The position numbers and the translations under genes are program-made. From Pseudoalteromonas aliena SW19 (GTDB lineage Bacteria; Pseudomonadota; Gammaproteobacteria; Enterobacterales; Alteromonadaceae), in assembly GCF_014905615.1 (NCBI RefSeq), contig NZ_AQGU01000029.1, forward strand, positions 124,001 through 188,000: a DNA stretch of 64,000 nucleotides, in the 5' to 3' direction. The notes beneath the pieces are model-generated. The model had not been told where the DNA came from. It saw nothing but the letters and a program-made list of their open reading frames with translations, and did not search any database. This document shows positions 27,849 through 36,299 of this stretch, piece after piece; within the stretch, counting starts at the first letter, position 1, and each line of letters starts with the position of its first letter.

Positions 27849-28883
27849 TTATAACATCGGTTTTAACACATCAAAAATTGCATTGATGTGGTCGTCTCTG
27901 TCGTTAAGGGCTGCTATATAACGGTATTTTTCGCCACCTGCTTCTTCAAAAATTTCGCGGTTTTCGCCTTCCAGCTCTTCTAAAGTTTCTAAGCAGTCTG
28001 CGCTAAAAGCAGGGCTGATTATGGCTATGTCTTTTATTCCTTCGTTTGGAAGGCTTTCAAGGGTTGCATCTGTGTATGGTTTTAACCATTCGGCCTTACC
28101 AAATCGACTTTGGAACGTACTAATTACGTTGTCTTTATCAAGGCCTAACTTTTCTACGACTAAACGCGTGGTTTGTAGGCACAAACAATGGTAAGGATCG
28201 CCTCGCTCTAAAAACAACTGAGGCATACCGTGATATGAAAAAACCAGCTTTTGTGGCATTCCATTGGCTTCTAAATCTTCGCTAATACTATTGGCCAAGG
28301 ACTCAATATAACGAGTATTTTTATGATACCCATTTATAAAATGTAGTTCAGGCACCCAGCGCCATTTACGTAATACACTTGATACAGCATCAAACGTCGA
28401 GCCTGTTGTTGGGCTAGAATACTGAGGGTACATTGGCAATATAATGATACGGGTTAAGCCTTTGTTTCTAAGCTCTTCAAGACCAGCTTCGATTGACGGA
28501 TTGCCATAGCGCATTGCCATAACAACTTCTGTATTGGTGTACCCTTGCTCTTTTAATAATGCATTTAATTTAACGCTTTGTTGGCGAGTAATATGAGTAA
28601 GAGGTGAGCCATTTTCGGTCCATATGCTTTTATATAATTTTGCTGAACGCTTAGGGCGCACACGCAAAATAATGCCATGTAATATGATCATCCACACTAA
28701 ACGAGGAATTTCTACTATGCGAGGATCAGATAAAAACTCACGTAGATAAATTCGTAAAGCAGCAGCGGTGGGGGCGTCGGGGCTTCCTAAGTTGGTAAGT
28801 AATATTCCCGTTTTTTGATTAAAACGCCCGTCGTGGGGATTATCGGTTACGGCAGAAAATCGCGACACGTTGTGCTCCTTCAA
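27849..28883 (-). CDS. hemH: Ferrochelatase
   Basis: The 344-residue enzyme inserts Fe(II) into protoporphyrin IX, the last step of haem synthesis, in the cytoplasm. Family marks are GILLTNLGSPDAPT at the start, LPMYPQYSSPTTGS, FSYHGMPQLFLERGDPYHC (with the catalytic His) and SPAFSADCLETLEELEGENR (with the conserved Glu). Length is normal and no damage is seen. It is a single gene here. Confidence 0.95.
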   Translation of the reverse strand: MKEHNVSRFSAVTDNPHDGRFNQKTGILLTNLGSPDAPTAAALRIYLREFLSDPRIVEIPRLVWMIILHGIILRVRPKRSAKLYKSIWTENGSPLTHITRQQSVKLNALLKEQGYTNTEVVMAMRYGNPSIEAGLEELRNKGLTRIIILPMYPQYSSPTTGSTFDAVSSVLRKWRWVPELHFINGYHKNTRYIESLANSISEDLEANGMPQKLVFSYHGMPQLFLERGDPYHCLCLQTTRLVVEKLGLDKDNVISTFQSRFGKAEWLKPYTDATLESLPNEGIKDIAIISPAFSADCLETLEELEGENREIFEEAGGEKYRYIAALNDRDDHINAIFDVLKPML

Positions 28884-28989
28884 GCTAGGTTAATTTTGTA
28901 ATGAGTGTTTTAAGCCTGAGGCAAACTTCTTTAATGGATATCAGACTATTTAAGCCCATTGTAACGAATAAAAGCCTAATTTAGATCAA

Positions 28990-30318
28990 TCATTTAGCAG
29001 TTTTAACCATTATTCTAAAGGGCGTTGGTTTTTTTGCTTCAAGCTGCTGAAGCTTTTCTATTGATTTACGAACAAACACATGACCTTTAGGTAGCAGCAT
29101 TATACCGGCGTGGCTGTGTAAAGCATGGCCAAGTACCATATTTTCCTTAAGTTCGGATGCTGTGCAAATAAGTACTGAACCAGCCGTACTTTTTTGCTCG
29201 CTCATTTTAGCTTGGCTGGCTTCTAAGGCGCGTACAATTTTAGGATGATAAAATGTACCACTGTAAAGTTTTACATTTTCTAATGCGTTTGTGTGGCGAT
29301 CTTTTTCATCTACTGCATTACTGAGTTCAAATGCATCCCAGTAGTCGCGTGCTAAACCAAGTACCATAGCACCAATAGGGATATCATTTCCAGCAAGTCC
29401 TTTTGGCATACCATTACCGTTGTAGCGTTCAAACTGATAATAAATGGCATCCGATAAGTCGTGCAAATGTGTGGCGGGCATTAGCATTAATTGTGCGGTA
29501 CTTGGATGCGTATAAAATGTTTTACGTTGTAATTCGTTTAGTTTACTAACCGGCTTTTTATAAAGTTCAGGATCCATTGCAAGTAGCCCTATTTGGGCTA
29601 AGTAACCAGCCATAGGGGCAAGATCTATACTTGCTTGTGATAGGTTTAAATATAACGCTATTTGTGTACATGTATTTGCAATATTTTGTGCTTTGTTCCC
29701 ATCAAGGTATGGATTAGCGTTAATAAAATTATAAAGTAGCTCAACGGTTGCTTTGTGTTCGTGTTTTTCTCGCTCGTTAGCTGCTTCGAGCTTTTTTAGC
29801 ACTTGTTTAATTTGTTGAGTACGCTTTTCTACGCGTTGCTCTAATGAGTTATTTAATTCGAGGAGTTCTTGGTTTTGTGTTTTAACTTGTTCTTCTAATA
29901 GTTTATTTTGATTTTTTAATGCAAATTTTTCGAGGCTGTTATTAATACTGCGCAGCAGTAAGTCGTTTTGCCAAGGTTTTTGAATATAACCGTTGATTTG
30001 ACCTTGGTTAACAGCCGCTAAGGTTGTTTCTATGTCGGCATAACCGGTCAATAAAATACGTTGTGTGTTTGGTGCTAAAGCACGGGCTTTTTCTAAAAAT
30101 TGTGCGCCATTCATTTGTGGCATGCGCATGTCGCTAATGATTAAACCAAATTCATGGTTTTCAAAAAGTTTTAATGCCTTTTCAGGGTTATCAGAAATAA
30201 TAACAGTTAGCTCATTTGTTTTGAGTAAACGCATTAAGGAACGCAATACAATTTCGTCATCATCGACGCACAGAACATCTACATATTTAGCTGGTGTGTG
30301 TGTTGTTGAGTTTGTCAT
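28990..30318 (-). CDS. Response regulator with coiled coil and degenerate HD-GYP-like output domain
   Basis: The 442-residue product has a REC domain (D19/D20, phospho-acceptor D63 in ISDMRMP, and K in IQKPW). A long coiled coil (residues about 130-185) and an HD-GYP-shaped domain follow. The domain keeps HPSTAQLML and a GNGMPKGLAGNDIPIGA stretch. It lacks the usual HDIGK (here AQIGLL) and HHE (here YQFE), and GYP is GMP. It therefore probably lacks c-di-GMP phosphodiesterase activity and may bind or sense instead. It is divergent from a soluble histidine kinase gene (30472), a likely partner. Similar RpfG-like regulators keep the catalytic residues. Confidence 0.85.
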   Translation of the reverse strand: MTNSTTHTPAKYVDVLCVDDDEIVLRSLMRLLKTNELTVIISDNPEKALKLFENHEFGLIISDMRMPQMNGAQFLEKARALAPNTQRILLTGYADIETTLAAVNQGQINGYIQKPWQNDLLLRSINNSLEKFALKNQNKLLEEQVKTQNQELLELNNSLEQRVEKRTQQIKQVLKKLEAANEREKHEHKATVELLYNFINANPYLDGNKAQNIANTCTQIALYLNLSQASIDLAPMAGYLAQIGLLAMDPELYKKPVSKLNELQRKTFYTHPSTAQLMLMPATHLHDLSDAIYYQFERYNGNGMPKGLAGNDIPIGAMVLGLARDYWDAFELSNAVDEKDRHTNALENVKLYSGTFYHPKIVRALEASQAKMSEQKSTAGSVLICTASELKENMVLGHALHSHAGIMLLPKGHVFVRKSIEKLQQLEAKKPTPFRIMVKTAK

Positions 30319-30471
30319 TGCTTTACCCCGTTACGTAACCCTAGTTTGAACACATTTAATCCTAAAACTGATATAACATATTTACTAAGCGTAGCTTAAA
30401 AAAAAATTGAGTTGCGTTATTAAACTTAGGCAACTACATCTTACTTATTAACAAGTATAAGGGTGCGAGCT

Positions 30472-31434
30472 ATGAATGGATCAGGTAGCGGTTTTGAGCA
30501 GGCTTTTTTGAATGAACAAAAAAAACGTTTAGCGGCAGAGTCGCTACTAAAAGATAAAAGCCGCGTTTTAGTCGCTATTAATAATGAATTACAAAAAAAG
30601 ATAGCAGATCTAGAGTATCAACAAAAGATGTTTATTCAAACTGAAAAAATGGCAACGCTAGGGACCCTTTGTGCTGGAGTCGCGCACGAAATAAATAATC
30701 CGCTAGCCTATGCTATGAGCAACATTGAAGGTTTACAGCAGGTAGCCCCCAACATATTTGCGCTGCTAGAACTTAATGATCAATATTTAAAAGGAGATAT
30801 TGCTAGTCGTGATTATAAAATTGAACTGGCCCTTTTAAATGAGCGGCAACGCTTTTCATGGATCGGTTGCGATTTGTTAGAACAAATAGACGATAGTGTA
30901 GAGGGCCTTAGTCGTATTAAGCACATAGTGCATAATTTATTAAACTTTGCTCACCCGTCAATAAGCCAAGATAAACAGCAAGCGAATGTAATCGAGGCTG
31001 CAAATAACGCATTAAAATTGCTTAGCAGCCAGCTTAAATTATGCAAAATTAAAACTCACTTCGATTCGGTGCCCAGCATTACTTGTAATTTATCGTCAAT
31101 TAATCAAATTTTTGTAAATTTATTAATGAATGCAAGCCAAGCATACGAGTTTAAAAATGCTAAAAACTGTGTAATTGAAGTGAATGTTTTTGAAGTTTCT
31201 GGACACATTTGCATCGAAGTGAAAGATAATGGCTGTGGTATGAGTGAATATACCCAAGCACATATGTTTGACCCCTTTTATACAACAAAAGATATAGGAC
31301 AAGGTACTGGGATGGGGATGACACTGGTGTACGCTATGGTACGTGATCATCATGGAACAATAGAAGTTAACAGTGTATTAGATGAAGGTACAAGCATTCG
31401 GTGCTTGTTACCAATAAAAACAGAGGCTAGTTAA
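30472..31434 (+). CDS. Soluble sensor histidine kinase
   Basis: The 320-residue product has no membrane segment. A coiled-coil N-terminus (about 1-55) leads into a HisKA motif with H72 (AGVAHEINNPLAYAMSN) and a HATPase_c domain. The N-box reads INQIFVNLLMNASQAY, the G1 box VKDNGCGM, the F-box FDPFYTTK and the G2 box GQGTGMGM. The family is close to NtrB/HupT-like kinases that take input from another protein. ATG 30472 is favoured by AAGGG 8 nt upstream. It is divergently arranged with the response regulator at 28990-30318, with 153 bp between, and likely phosphorylates it. Confidence 0.9.
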   Translation: MNGSGSGFEQAFLNEQKKRLAAESLLKDKSRVLVAINNELQKKIADLEYQQKMFIQTEKMATLGTLCAGVAHEINNPLAYAMSNIEGLQQVAPNIFALLELNDQYLKGDIASRDYKIELALLNERQRFSWIGCDLLEQIDDSVEGLSRIKHIVHNLLNFAHPSISQDKQQANVIEAANNALKLLSSQLKLCKIKTHFDSVPSITCNLSSINQIFVNLLMNASQAYEFKNAKNCVIEVNVFEVSGHICIEVKDNGCGMSEYTQAHMFDPFYTTKDIGQGTGMGMTLVYAMVRDHHGTIEVNSVLDEGTSIRCLLPIKTEAS

Positions 31435-31617
31435 AAAAAACACAATGTAAATATAAGGTTAATTAATCCAGCCCTGCAATTTAATGCTTTAGTTGTGGTT
31501 ATTTTAGTCTGTTTGAGGTGGTTTTTTCCTGTATTTGAACTTGTTTGCATACTTAGACCAATTATTTAATTTTTTCATTTCTTTTTGGTTGTATATGTTG
31601 CTAGGATGTTTGCAACA

Positions 31618-31636
31618 GGTTGTGACTATTACAACC
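31618..31636. promoter_or_regulatory. Dyad GGTTGT-N7-ACAACC upstream of a TonB receptor gene
   Basis: A perfect 6-bp dyad with a 7-bp centre lies 40 bp before the receptor start. A GGTTGTATATGTTGC half-similar stretch occurs just upstream at about 31587. It could be an operator; no matching regulator gene is next to it. Confidence 0.35.
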
Positions 31637-31675
31637 TCACACATATTATAAAAACAGAAAAACAGGGTCACCATT

Positions 31676-34201
31676 ATGCCAACATATCGTTTAAATACAC
31701 TCGCTGTAGCCATTGCTTTTGCCTTTAGCGCACCAAGTATTGTTAATGCACAAGAAGCACCGGTACAAGCCAAAAAAAATATCGAACAAATTTCTGTGCT
31801 CGGCTCGCGGGTATCTAATCGAACTTCAACAGAGTCTTCGTCTCCTATCGATTTAATTGACGCTGATGATTTAAATAAAGGCGGGTTTACAGAGCTTGGT
31901 CAAAGCCTACAAGCAACAGCACCCTCTTTTAACTTTTCGCGTACGCAGGTGTCAGATGGCTCTGATTTATTTAGACCCGCTACGCTTCGTGGCTTACAGC
32001 CTGATCAAACACTTGTTCTTGTAAATGGTAAACGTCGTCATAATCAATCTATTTTTGGCCTTAATGGTACTGTAGGCGCAGGCGCTGCAGGCACCGATAT
32101 GAATGCAATTCCACTTACTGCTTTAAAAGGTGTTGAAGTACTGCGCGACGGCGCTGCTGCACAATATGGCTCTGATGCGATTGCGGGTGTAATTAACCTA
32201 TCACTTAATAATTCAACAGGCATTACTACAGGGTTTGTACAATACGGAAGCACCAGTGAAGGCGATGGCGATACTATTTCAGCCGGTATTAACCGTGGTT
32301 TTGATTTAGGAAACGAAGGCGGATTTATTAATTTATCGCTTGAGTATCGTGATGCAGATGGCACTAACCGTGCCGAGCGCGATACAGGTGGTTCGTTAAA
32401 TGTTGCGCCAGGGACGCTTTCAAAAGACGTGCGCTGGGGGCAAGGTAACTCTGAAAGCGAGTTTACTTCATTATTTTATAACATGGCACTGCCATTTGGT
32501 GATGCAGAGCTTTATTCGTTTGGTGGTTACTCTGAGCGCACTGCGTTAGGTAACGGTTTTTACCGTAACTTTAACGAAGCATCAAAAAATGTAACACAAG
32601 TATACAGCGATGGTTTTTTACCGCGTATATACAACGAGGCCCAAGACATTTCAGTTGCTGTTGGCTTTAAAGGTGAGATAAATGCCGATTGGTTTTACGA
32701 TGTATCTGCTGTATATGGTGAAAATCAATATGACTTTACATCGCGTAACACACTAAACGCTTCCTACGCGGCAGAGTACTTAGTGAATAATCCAGGTGCA
32801 ACAGATGCCGATATAGCAGCAAATTCAGGCCCTACAGGTGGCTACTCTGGTGGCTTTAGGTTTGATCAAACAACGTTAAATATGGATATAAGCGGTATTA
32901 TTGATACAGGTAATGAACCATTATATGTTTCATTTGGCGCTGAATACCGTAAAGAAAATTATGAAATTGTACCTGGCAGCGAAGCATCGTATGCATGTGG
33001 TTTAGCCAATATGGATACGTCTTATCCATCGGTTAACGATCCTAGTCAATTTGCACAATGTGGTTTTCAAGCTTATAACGGACTTCGTCCTGAGGCCTCT
33101 AATGAGGCCGACCGCTATAGCTATGCAGTTTACGTAGATTTAGAAACGATGATAACCGATGAATGGAATGTGAGTGGTGCTTTACGTTACGAAGATTTTT
33201 CTAACGCGGGTGACGACATCATTGGTAAATTAGCAACACGTTACGAAGTTAACGACGATTTTGCTGTGCGTGGTGCTGTATCGACCGGTTTTAGAGCGCC
33301 ATCACTACAACAAAGTGGTTACACTGCTTTTACGACTAATTTAGGCTCTGACGGTACGCTGACTCAGTCGTTTACGGCCACAACGGGCTCGGCTTTTCCA
33401 AGTGCTTTAGGTGTTGATAGCTTAGAGCTAGAAACATCGACTAACTTAAGCGCTGGTTTTGTTTATGACATCAGCAGTGAGCTTTCACTGACGGTTGATT
33501 TTTATCGTGTAGAAATAAAAGACCGTATTAACTTAGGTAGCTTACTTTCGGCAGATGACGTTGCTTTTAGTGCTCAAGCTGTGGCGGCTTTGCAAGCAAC
33601 GGGTGCTGTGCAAGCTAACTATTTTTCGAACTCTGTTGATTCGACTACGCAAGGCGTCGATATTATTGCCTCGTACCGTACAGAGCTTGAAGGTGGTAAC
33701 TTAGGCGTTACTTTTGCGGGTAACTTAAACGATACTAAAATAGATGGTGTAAATGCCTCTGAAGGTATTCCACAAAATGTAGCGCTTGATGACTTACAGC
33801 GTAGCTTTTTGACCGATGGGCAGCCAGGTGAGCGTGCAACGCTGACGTTTGACTATGAGCGTGATGCGTATACTTCAACAGTGCGTTTTAATTACTTTGG
33901 TGAAACAGACGTAAAATACTTTGGTAACGATCATATAGAGCTTGCAACAGATGGTTCGTTTAAAGCAACCAGTACGGTTGAATCTGCGGTATTAGTTGAT
34001 TTAAATGTGAGCTACCAAATCAATGATATATTTGCGCTTTCGGTAGGTGCAGATAATGTGTTTGACGAAACGCCAGATGAGTTAGGGGATGATGAGGTGC
34101 TTAATGCTATTACTAATGGTGCATTTAAATACCCTGTACGTGCATTACCTTACGGCTTTGACGGCAGAACGTATTATGCAAAAATAAGCTTTGAGTTTTA
34201 A
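31676..34201 (+). CDS. TonB-dependent outer-membrane receptor
   Basis: The 841-residue product has a signal peptide (NTLAVAIAFAFSAPSIVNAQ), a TonB-box-like start (EQISVLGSR) and a plug domain. Plug marks are LQATAPSFNFSRT, LRGLQPDQTLVLVNGKRRH and VLRDGAAAQYGSDAIAGVIN. A 22-strand type barrel follows, ending in the aromatic FEF. It takes up an unknown ligand across the outer membrane using TonB energy. The gene stands alone, with a dyad upstream and a strong terminator after it, so context gives no substrate. The plug type is common among alteromonad receptors for plant- or alga-derived compounds, but this is not specific. Confidence 0.9.
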   Translation: MPTYRLNTLAVAIAFAFSAPSIVNAQEAPVQAKKNIEQISVLGSRVSNRTSTESSSPIDLIDADDLNKGGFTELGQSLQATAPSFNFSRTQVSDGSDLFRPATLRGLQPDQTLVLVNGKRRHNQSIFGLNGTVGAGAAGTDMNAIPLTALKGVEVLRDGAAAQYGSDAIAGVINLSLNNSTGITTGFVQYGSTSEGDGDTISAGINRGFDLGNEGGFINLSLEYRDADGTNRAERDTGGSLNVAPGTLSKDVRWGQGNSESEFTSLFYNMALPFGDAELYSFGGYSERTALGNGFYRNFNEASKNVTQVYSDGFLPRIYNEAQDISVAVGFKGEINADWFYDVSAVYGENQYDFTSRNTLNASYAAEYLVNNPGATDADIAANSGPTGGYSGGFRFDQTTLNMDISGIIDTGNEPLYVSFGAEYRKENYEIVPGSEASYACGLANMDTSYPSVNDPSQFAQCGFQAYNGLRPEASNEADRYSYAVYVDLETMITDEWNVSGALRYEDFSNAGDDIIGKLATRYEVNDDFAVRGAVSTGFRAPSLQQSGYTAFTTNLGSDGTLTQSFTATTGSAFPSALGVDSLELETSTNLSAGFVYDISSELSLTVDFYRVEIKDRINLGSLLSADDVAFSAQAVAALQATGAVQANYFSNSVDSTTQGVDIIASYRTELEGGNLGVTFAGNLNDTKIDGVNASEGIPQNVALDDLQRSFLTDGQPGERATLTFDYERDAYTSTVRFNYFGETDVKYFGNDHIELATDGSFKATSTVESAVLVDLNVSYQINDIFALSVGADNVFDETPDELGDDEVLNAITNGAFKYPVRALPYGFDGRTYYAKISFEF

Positions 34202-34241
34202 TTAGTTAAAGCATAACTTAACACTTAAAAAGTTAACAACG

Positions 34242-34268
34242 AGCGCAGTTATTTACTGCGCTTTTTTT
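34242..34268 (+). terminator. Terminator of the TonB receptor gene
   Basis: AGCGCAGT (34242-34249) pairs with ACTGCGCT (34255-34262) across TTATT-type loop bases, followed by seven or more T. This is a classic intrinsic terminator. Confidence 0.88.
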
Positions 34269-34375
34269 ATTCTAATAAAACAGTAAACTGACGCTAAAAA
34301 TTGCTTGCGCGGTTGAAAATTACGTCTACAATCGCCATCTCAGTAGTACCAATATTATTAAACGTAGGAAAAAAT

Positions 34376-34576
34376 ATGGCTAAAAAATCTAAAATGAAAA
34401 CACCAAGCAACAGTGCAGTCGAGACTGGCCGAGGTGTAATAAATCACAATGCACTAGCAGCATTAGTAACCTCTAAATTATTCAAACCACAAGTGGTTAA
34501 AGCTAAAAAAGGCAAAGGTTCATTTAAACGTGGTAGTAAACATTCAGGACAAGAGTCCTATTTAATCGCGGCTTAA
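34376..34576 (+). CDS. arfA: Alternative ribosome-rescue factor A
   Basis: The 66-residue basic protein matches ArfA. GRGVINHNALAALVTSKLFK corresponds to the conserved KGxIxDNAIEALL-LF stretch. KAKKGKGSFKRGSKH corresponds to the KGKGSYxRKGKH tail that binds the empty mRNA channel. ArfA rescues ribosomes stalled on non-stop mRNAs together with RF2, as a back-up to tmRNA. ATG 34376 follows a TAGGAA site. In E. coli the gene is made as a truncated, tmRNA-controlled message; here a hairpin (34556-34601) spans the last codons and may serve a similar control. It is convergent with nagR. Confidence 0.85.
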   Translation: MAKKSKMKTPSNSAVETGRGVINHNALAALVTSKLFKPQVVKAKKGKGSFKRGSKHSGQESYLIAA

Positions 34577-34601
34577 ATAGCAACGATCAAATAGGATTTT
34601 T
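34556..34601 (+). terminator. Hairpin straddling the arfA stop codon
   Basis: TCCTATTT inside the last arfA codons (34556-34563) pairs with AAATAGGA (34589-34596) after the stop, followed by TTTTT. A smaller stem AGGAC-AAGA-GTCCT (34546-34559) lies just upstream in the coding part. Either could be a terminator or an RNase III target near the stop, as described for other arfA genes. Confidence 0.5.
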
Positions 34602-34605
34602 AACT

Positions 34606-34632
34606 GAAAACCGTGCATGTTAACGGCTTTTC
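34606..34632. terminator. Hairpin between arfA and nagR
   Basis: GAAAACCGT (34606-34614) pairs with ACGG-C-TTTTC (34623-34632), one base bulged. It has A/T-rich ends on both strands and lies between convergent genes, so it may terminate both. Confidence 0.5.
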
Positions 34633-34636
34633 GGGT

Positions 34637-35653
34637 CTAGTTTATTTGTGTAGTGGAATCACGCACGATAAGCTCTGGGATATATTTTTTGACTATGTCG
34701 CGATCATCCCCGTTGCGTATTTGTGCAATTAATAAATTGGCAGCATCTTCGGCTATTTTATCGTTTGGTTGGTTTGCCGTTGTTAATTTAGGCCAGGTTT
34801 GACGTGAGAATGGGCTATTTTCAAACCCCGTTATTGATAACTGCTCTGGTATATCAATATTTAATAGTCTTGCAGCAAAAAGTGCGCCGGCTGCAATTTC
34901 ATCATTACATGACACAATAGCAGTGGGTTTATCTGTCAGGGCTATTAATGTTTTAGCGCCTTCTACTCCTGATTCGAATGAATATTCACCCGCAACAATA
35001 AGGCGTTTATCTATATTGATGTTGTGTTGTTGTAGTGCGTCTTTATAGCCTTCAAGCCGCTCTTTTGTTGAATTATGCTCTGCGCCACCGGCTAAAAAAC
35101 CGATACGTTTATGGCCATTTGTAATTAGGTGTTCTGTAATTGTTTTAGAGGCAAGTTTGTCGTCTATCATAATGCAGGGGGTAAGATTGTCTGGTGCGGT
35201 ATTGCCAGACAAAACACGCACTATTTTTACATCAAGCTGTGCGAGCTTTTCTACAAATAGAGGCATTTCAGAAAAAGGCGGCGTTAACATCACGCCTGCA
35301 ATCCGCGTATGTTTAACCATACTCGTGATCTCGTCAATAATTCGTTCTTCTTTTGCGTTACATGGATGGATCAGTAATTCGAATCCGTGCTTTTTACACG
35401 CGTTTAATATCCCATTTTGCATATCGATTATGTAATAAGCATTTGGATTATCATATATATAGGCAATGCTGTAAGACTTTGTACCCGCTAAGCTTCTGGC
35501 TGCTAAGTTAGGATGATAGTTTAACTCATTAACAGAGACCATTACTTTTTCTCGGGTGTGATCGCGAACTGACGTTTCGTTATTAATTACACGCGAGACG
35601 GTTTTTATTGATACGCCGGCATGTTTTGCTACGTCATTAATAGTGGTTTTCAT
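34637..35653 (-). CDS. nagR: LacI-family repressor of the N-acetylglucosamine regulon
   Basis: The 338-residue product has a LacI HTH and hinge at the N-terminus (TTINDVAKHAGVSIKTVSRV, then YHPNLAARSLAG). A periplasmic-binding-like effector domain follows, with CNDEIAAGALFAARLL and ISITGFENSPFS-type marks. In Shewanella and other alteromonads a LacI-type NagR controls GlcNAc catabolism through a palindromic site. Matching dyads occur here before the TonB receptor gene (36191-36224) and before nagK (43487-43504). The assignment rests on family, neighbours and those sites. The inducer is expected to be GlcNAc-6-P or a related sugar, which I infer. Confidence 0.85.
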   Translation of the reverse strand: MKTTINDVAKHAGVSIKTVSRVINNETSVRDHTREKVMVSVNELNYHPNLAARSLAGTKSYSIAYIYDNPNAYYIIDMQNGILNACKKHGFELLIHPCNAKEERIIDEITSMVKHTRIAGVMLTPPFSEMPLFVEKLAQLDVKIVRVLSGNTAPDNLTPCIMIDDKLASKTITEHLITNGHKRIGFLAGGAEHNSTKERLEGYKDALQQHNINIDKRLIVAGEYSFESGVEGAKTLIALTDKPTAIVSCNDEIAAGALFAARLLNIDIPEQLSITGFENSPFSRQTWPKLTTANQPNDKIAEDAANLLIAQIRNGDDRDIVKKYIPELIVRDSTTQIN

Positions 35654-35751
35654 AAAGTTAAGTTACCTGTTCAAACTAGGTTTGTAGAGTATTGATTTTA
35701 TTTCGTTTCATCAATACTTTATTGAAGGTAAATAGCCAGTGTCCGTTTTTT

Positions 35752-35913
35752 ATACCAATTGCATTAAATTAGTGATCTATTATAGCGATAAGAAAATAGC
35801 GCAATAACAAGGCTAAAATTATGATACATAGTTGTTCTATGTAAATAATTTTTAACGTCGTTAGTGAGTTCTTTAATACGCTACAATGATCATGTTTTTA
35901 ATAAAATTGGTAT
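35752..35913 (-). repeat. MITE-like element, ATACCAATT family, copy 2 (162 bp, inverted)
   Basis: This is the reverse complement of the element at 25235-25395 with few differences. It has the same termini and the internal block ATAATTTTTAACGTCGTTAG. It sits in the space between nagR and the divergent receptor gene. The stretch from 35914 to 36190 is AT-rich leader with no further element recognised. Confidence 0.8.
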
Positions 35914-36190
35914 TAATTAGGGGTCAGCAATAAATGTCAACAACAACGAATTGACCTCATTAGGTTATGCATTTCGCGTTGAGAATAAATTGCTCGTGGT
36001 CTGAGTAAGTATCAATTTCAATCTCTACACTCGTTTATTTCTGAAATATACATAAACTTAAAAAAGTATAAAAGTTATTCTAATACAGAGGATTAGCTTT
36101 TCCATTTTGTTTTTTATGTAAACGAGTTGTGTTTTTTTTGTTCGTTGGTGTAGCAAAAAAAATAAAAAGGGGGTAAAGTTCTACCACCCA

Positions 36191-36224
36191 TGACAGCGTT
36201 GTCACCTAAAAGACAGCGTTGTCA
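36191..36224. promoter_or_regulatory. Two tandem NagR-type operators
   Basis: TGACAGCGTTGTCA (36191-36204) and AGACAGCGTTGTCA (36211-36224) are near-perfect dyads with centres 20 bp apart, so they lie on the same helix face. They are 76 bp before the receptor start. The same core appears before nagK. Two sites in phase suggest cooperative repression by the LacI-type regulator. Confidence 0.8.
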
Positions 36225-36299
36225 TTAACAAATTAACCAGCCACACACTGGTTAATTAGCTTTATAACTATTTTAATAATTACGGTAAAGGGAAAAGCA

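Noticed and set aside
31504..31773. 89-codon minus-strand frame before the TonB receptor
   Set aside because: It overlaps the receptor's signal peptide and promoter region and has no ribosome site that I can see.
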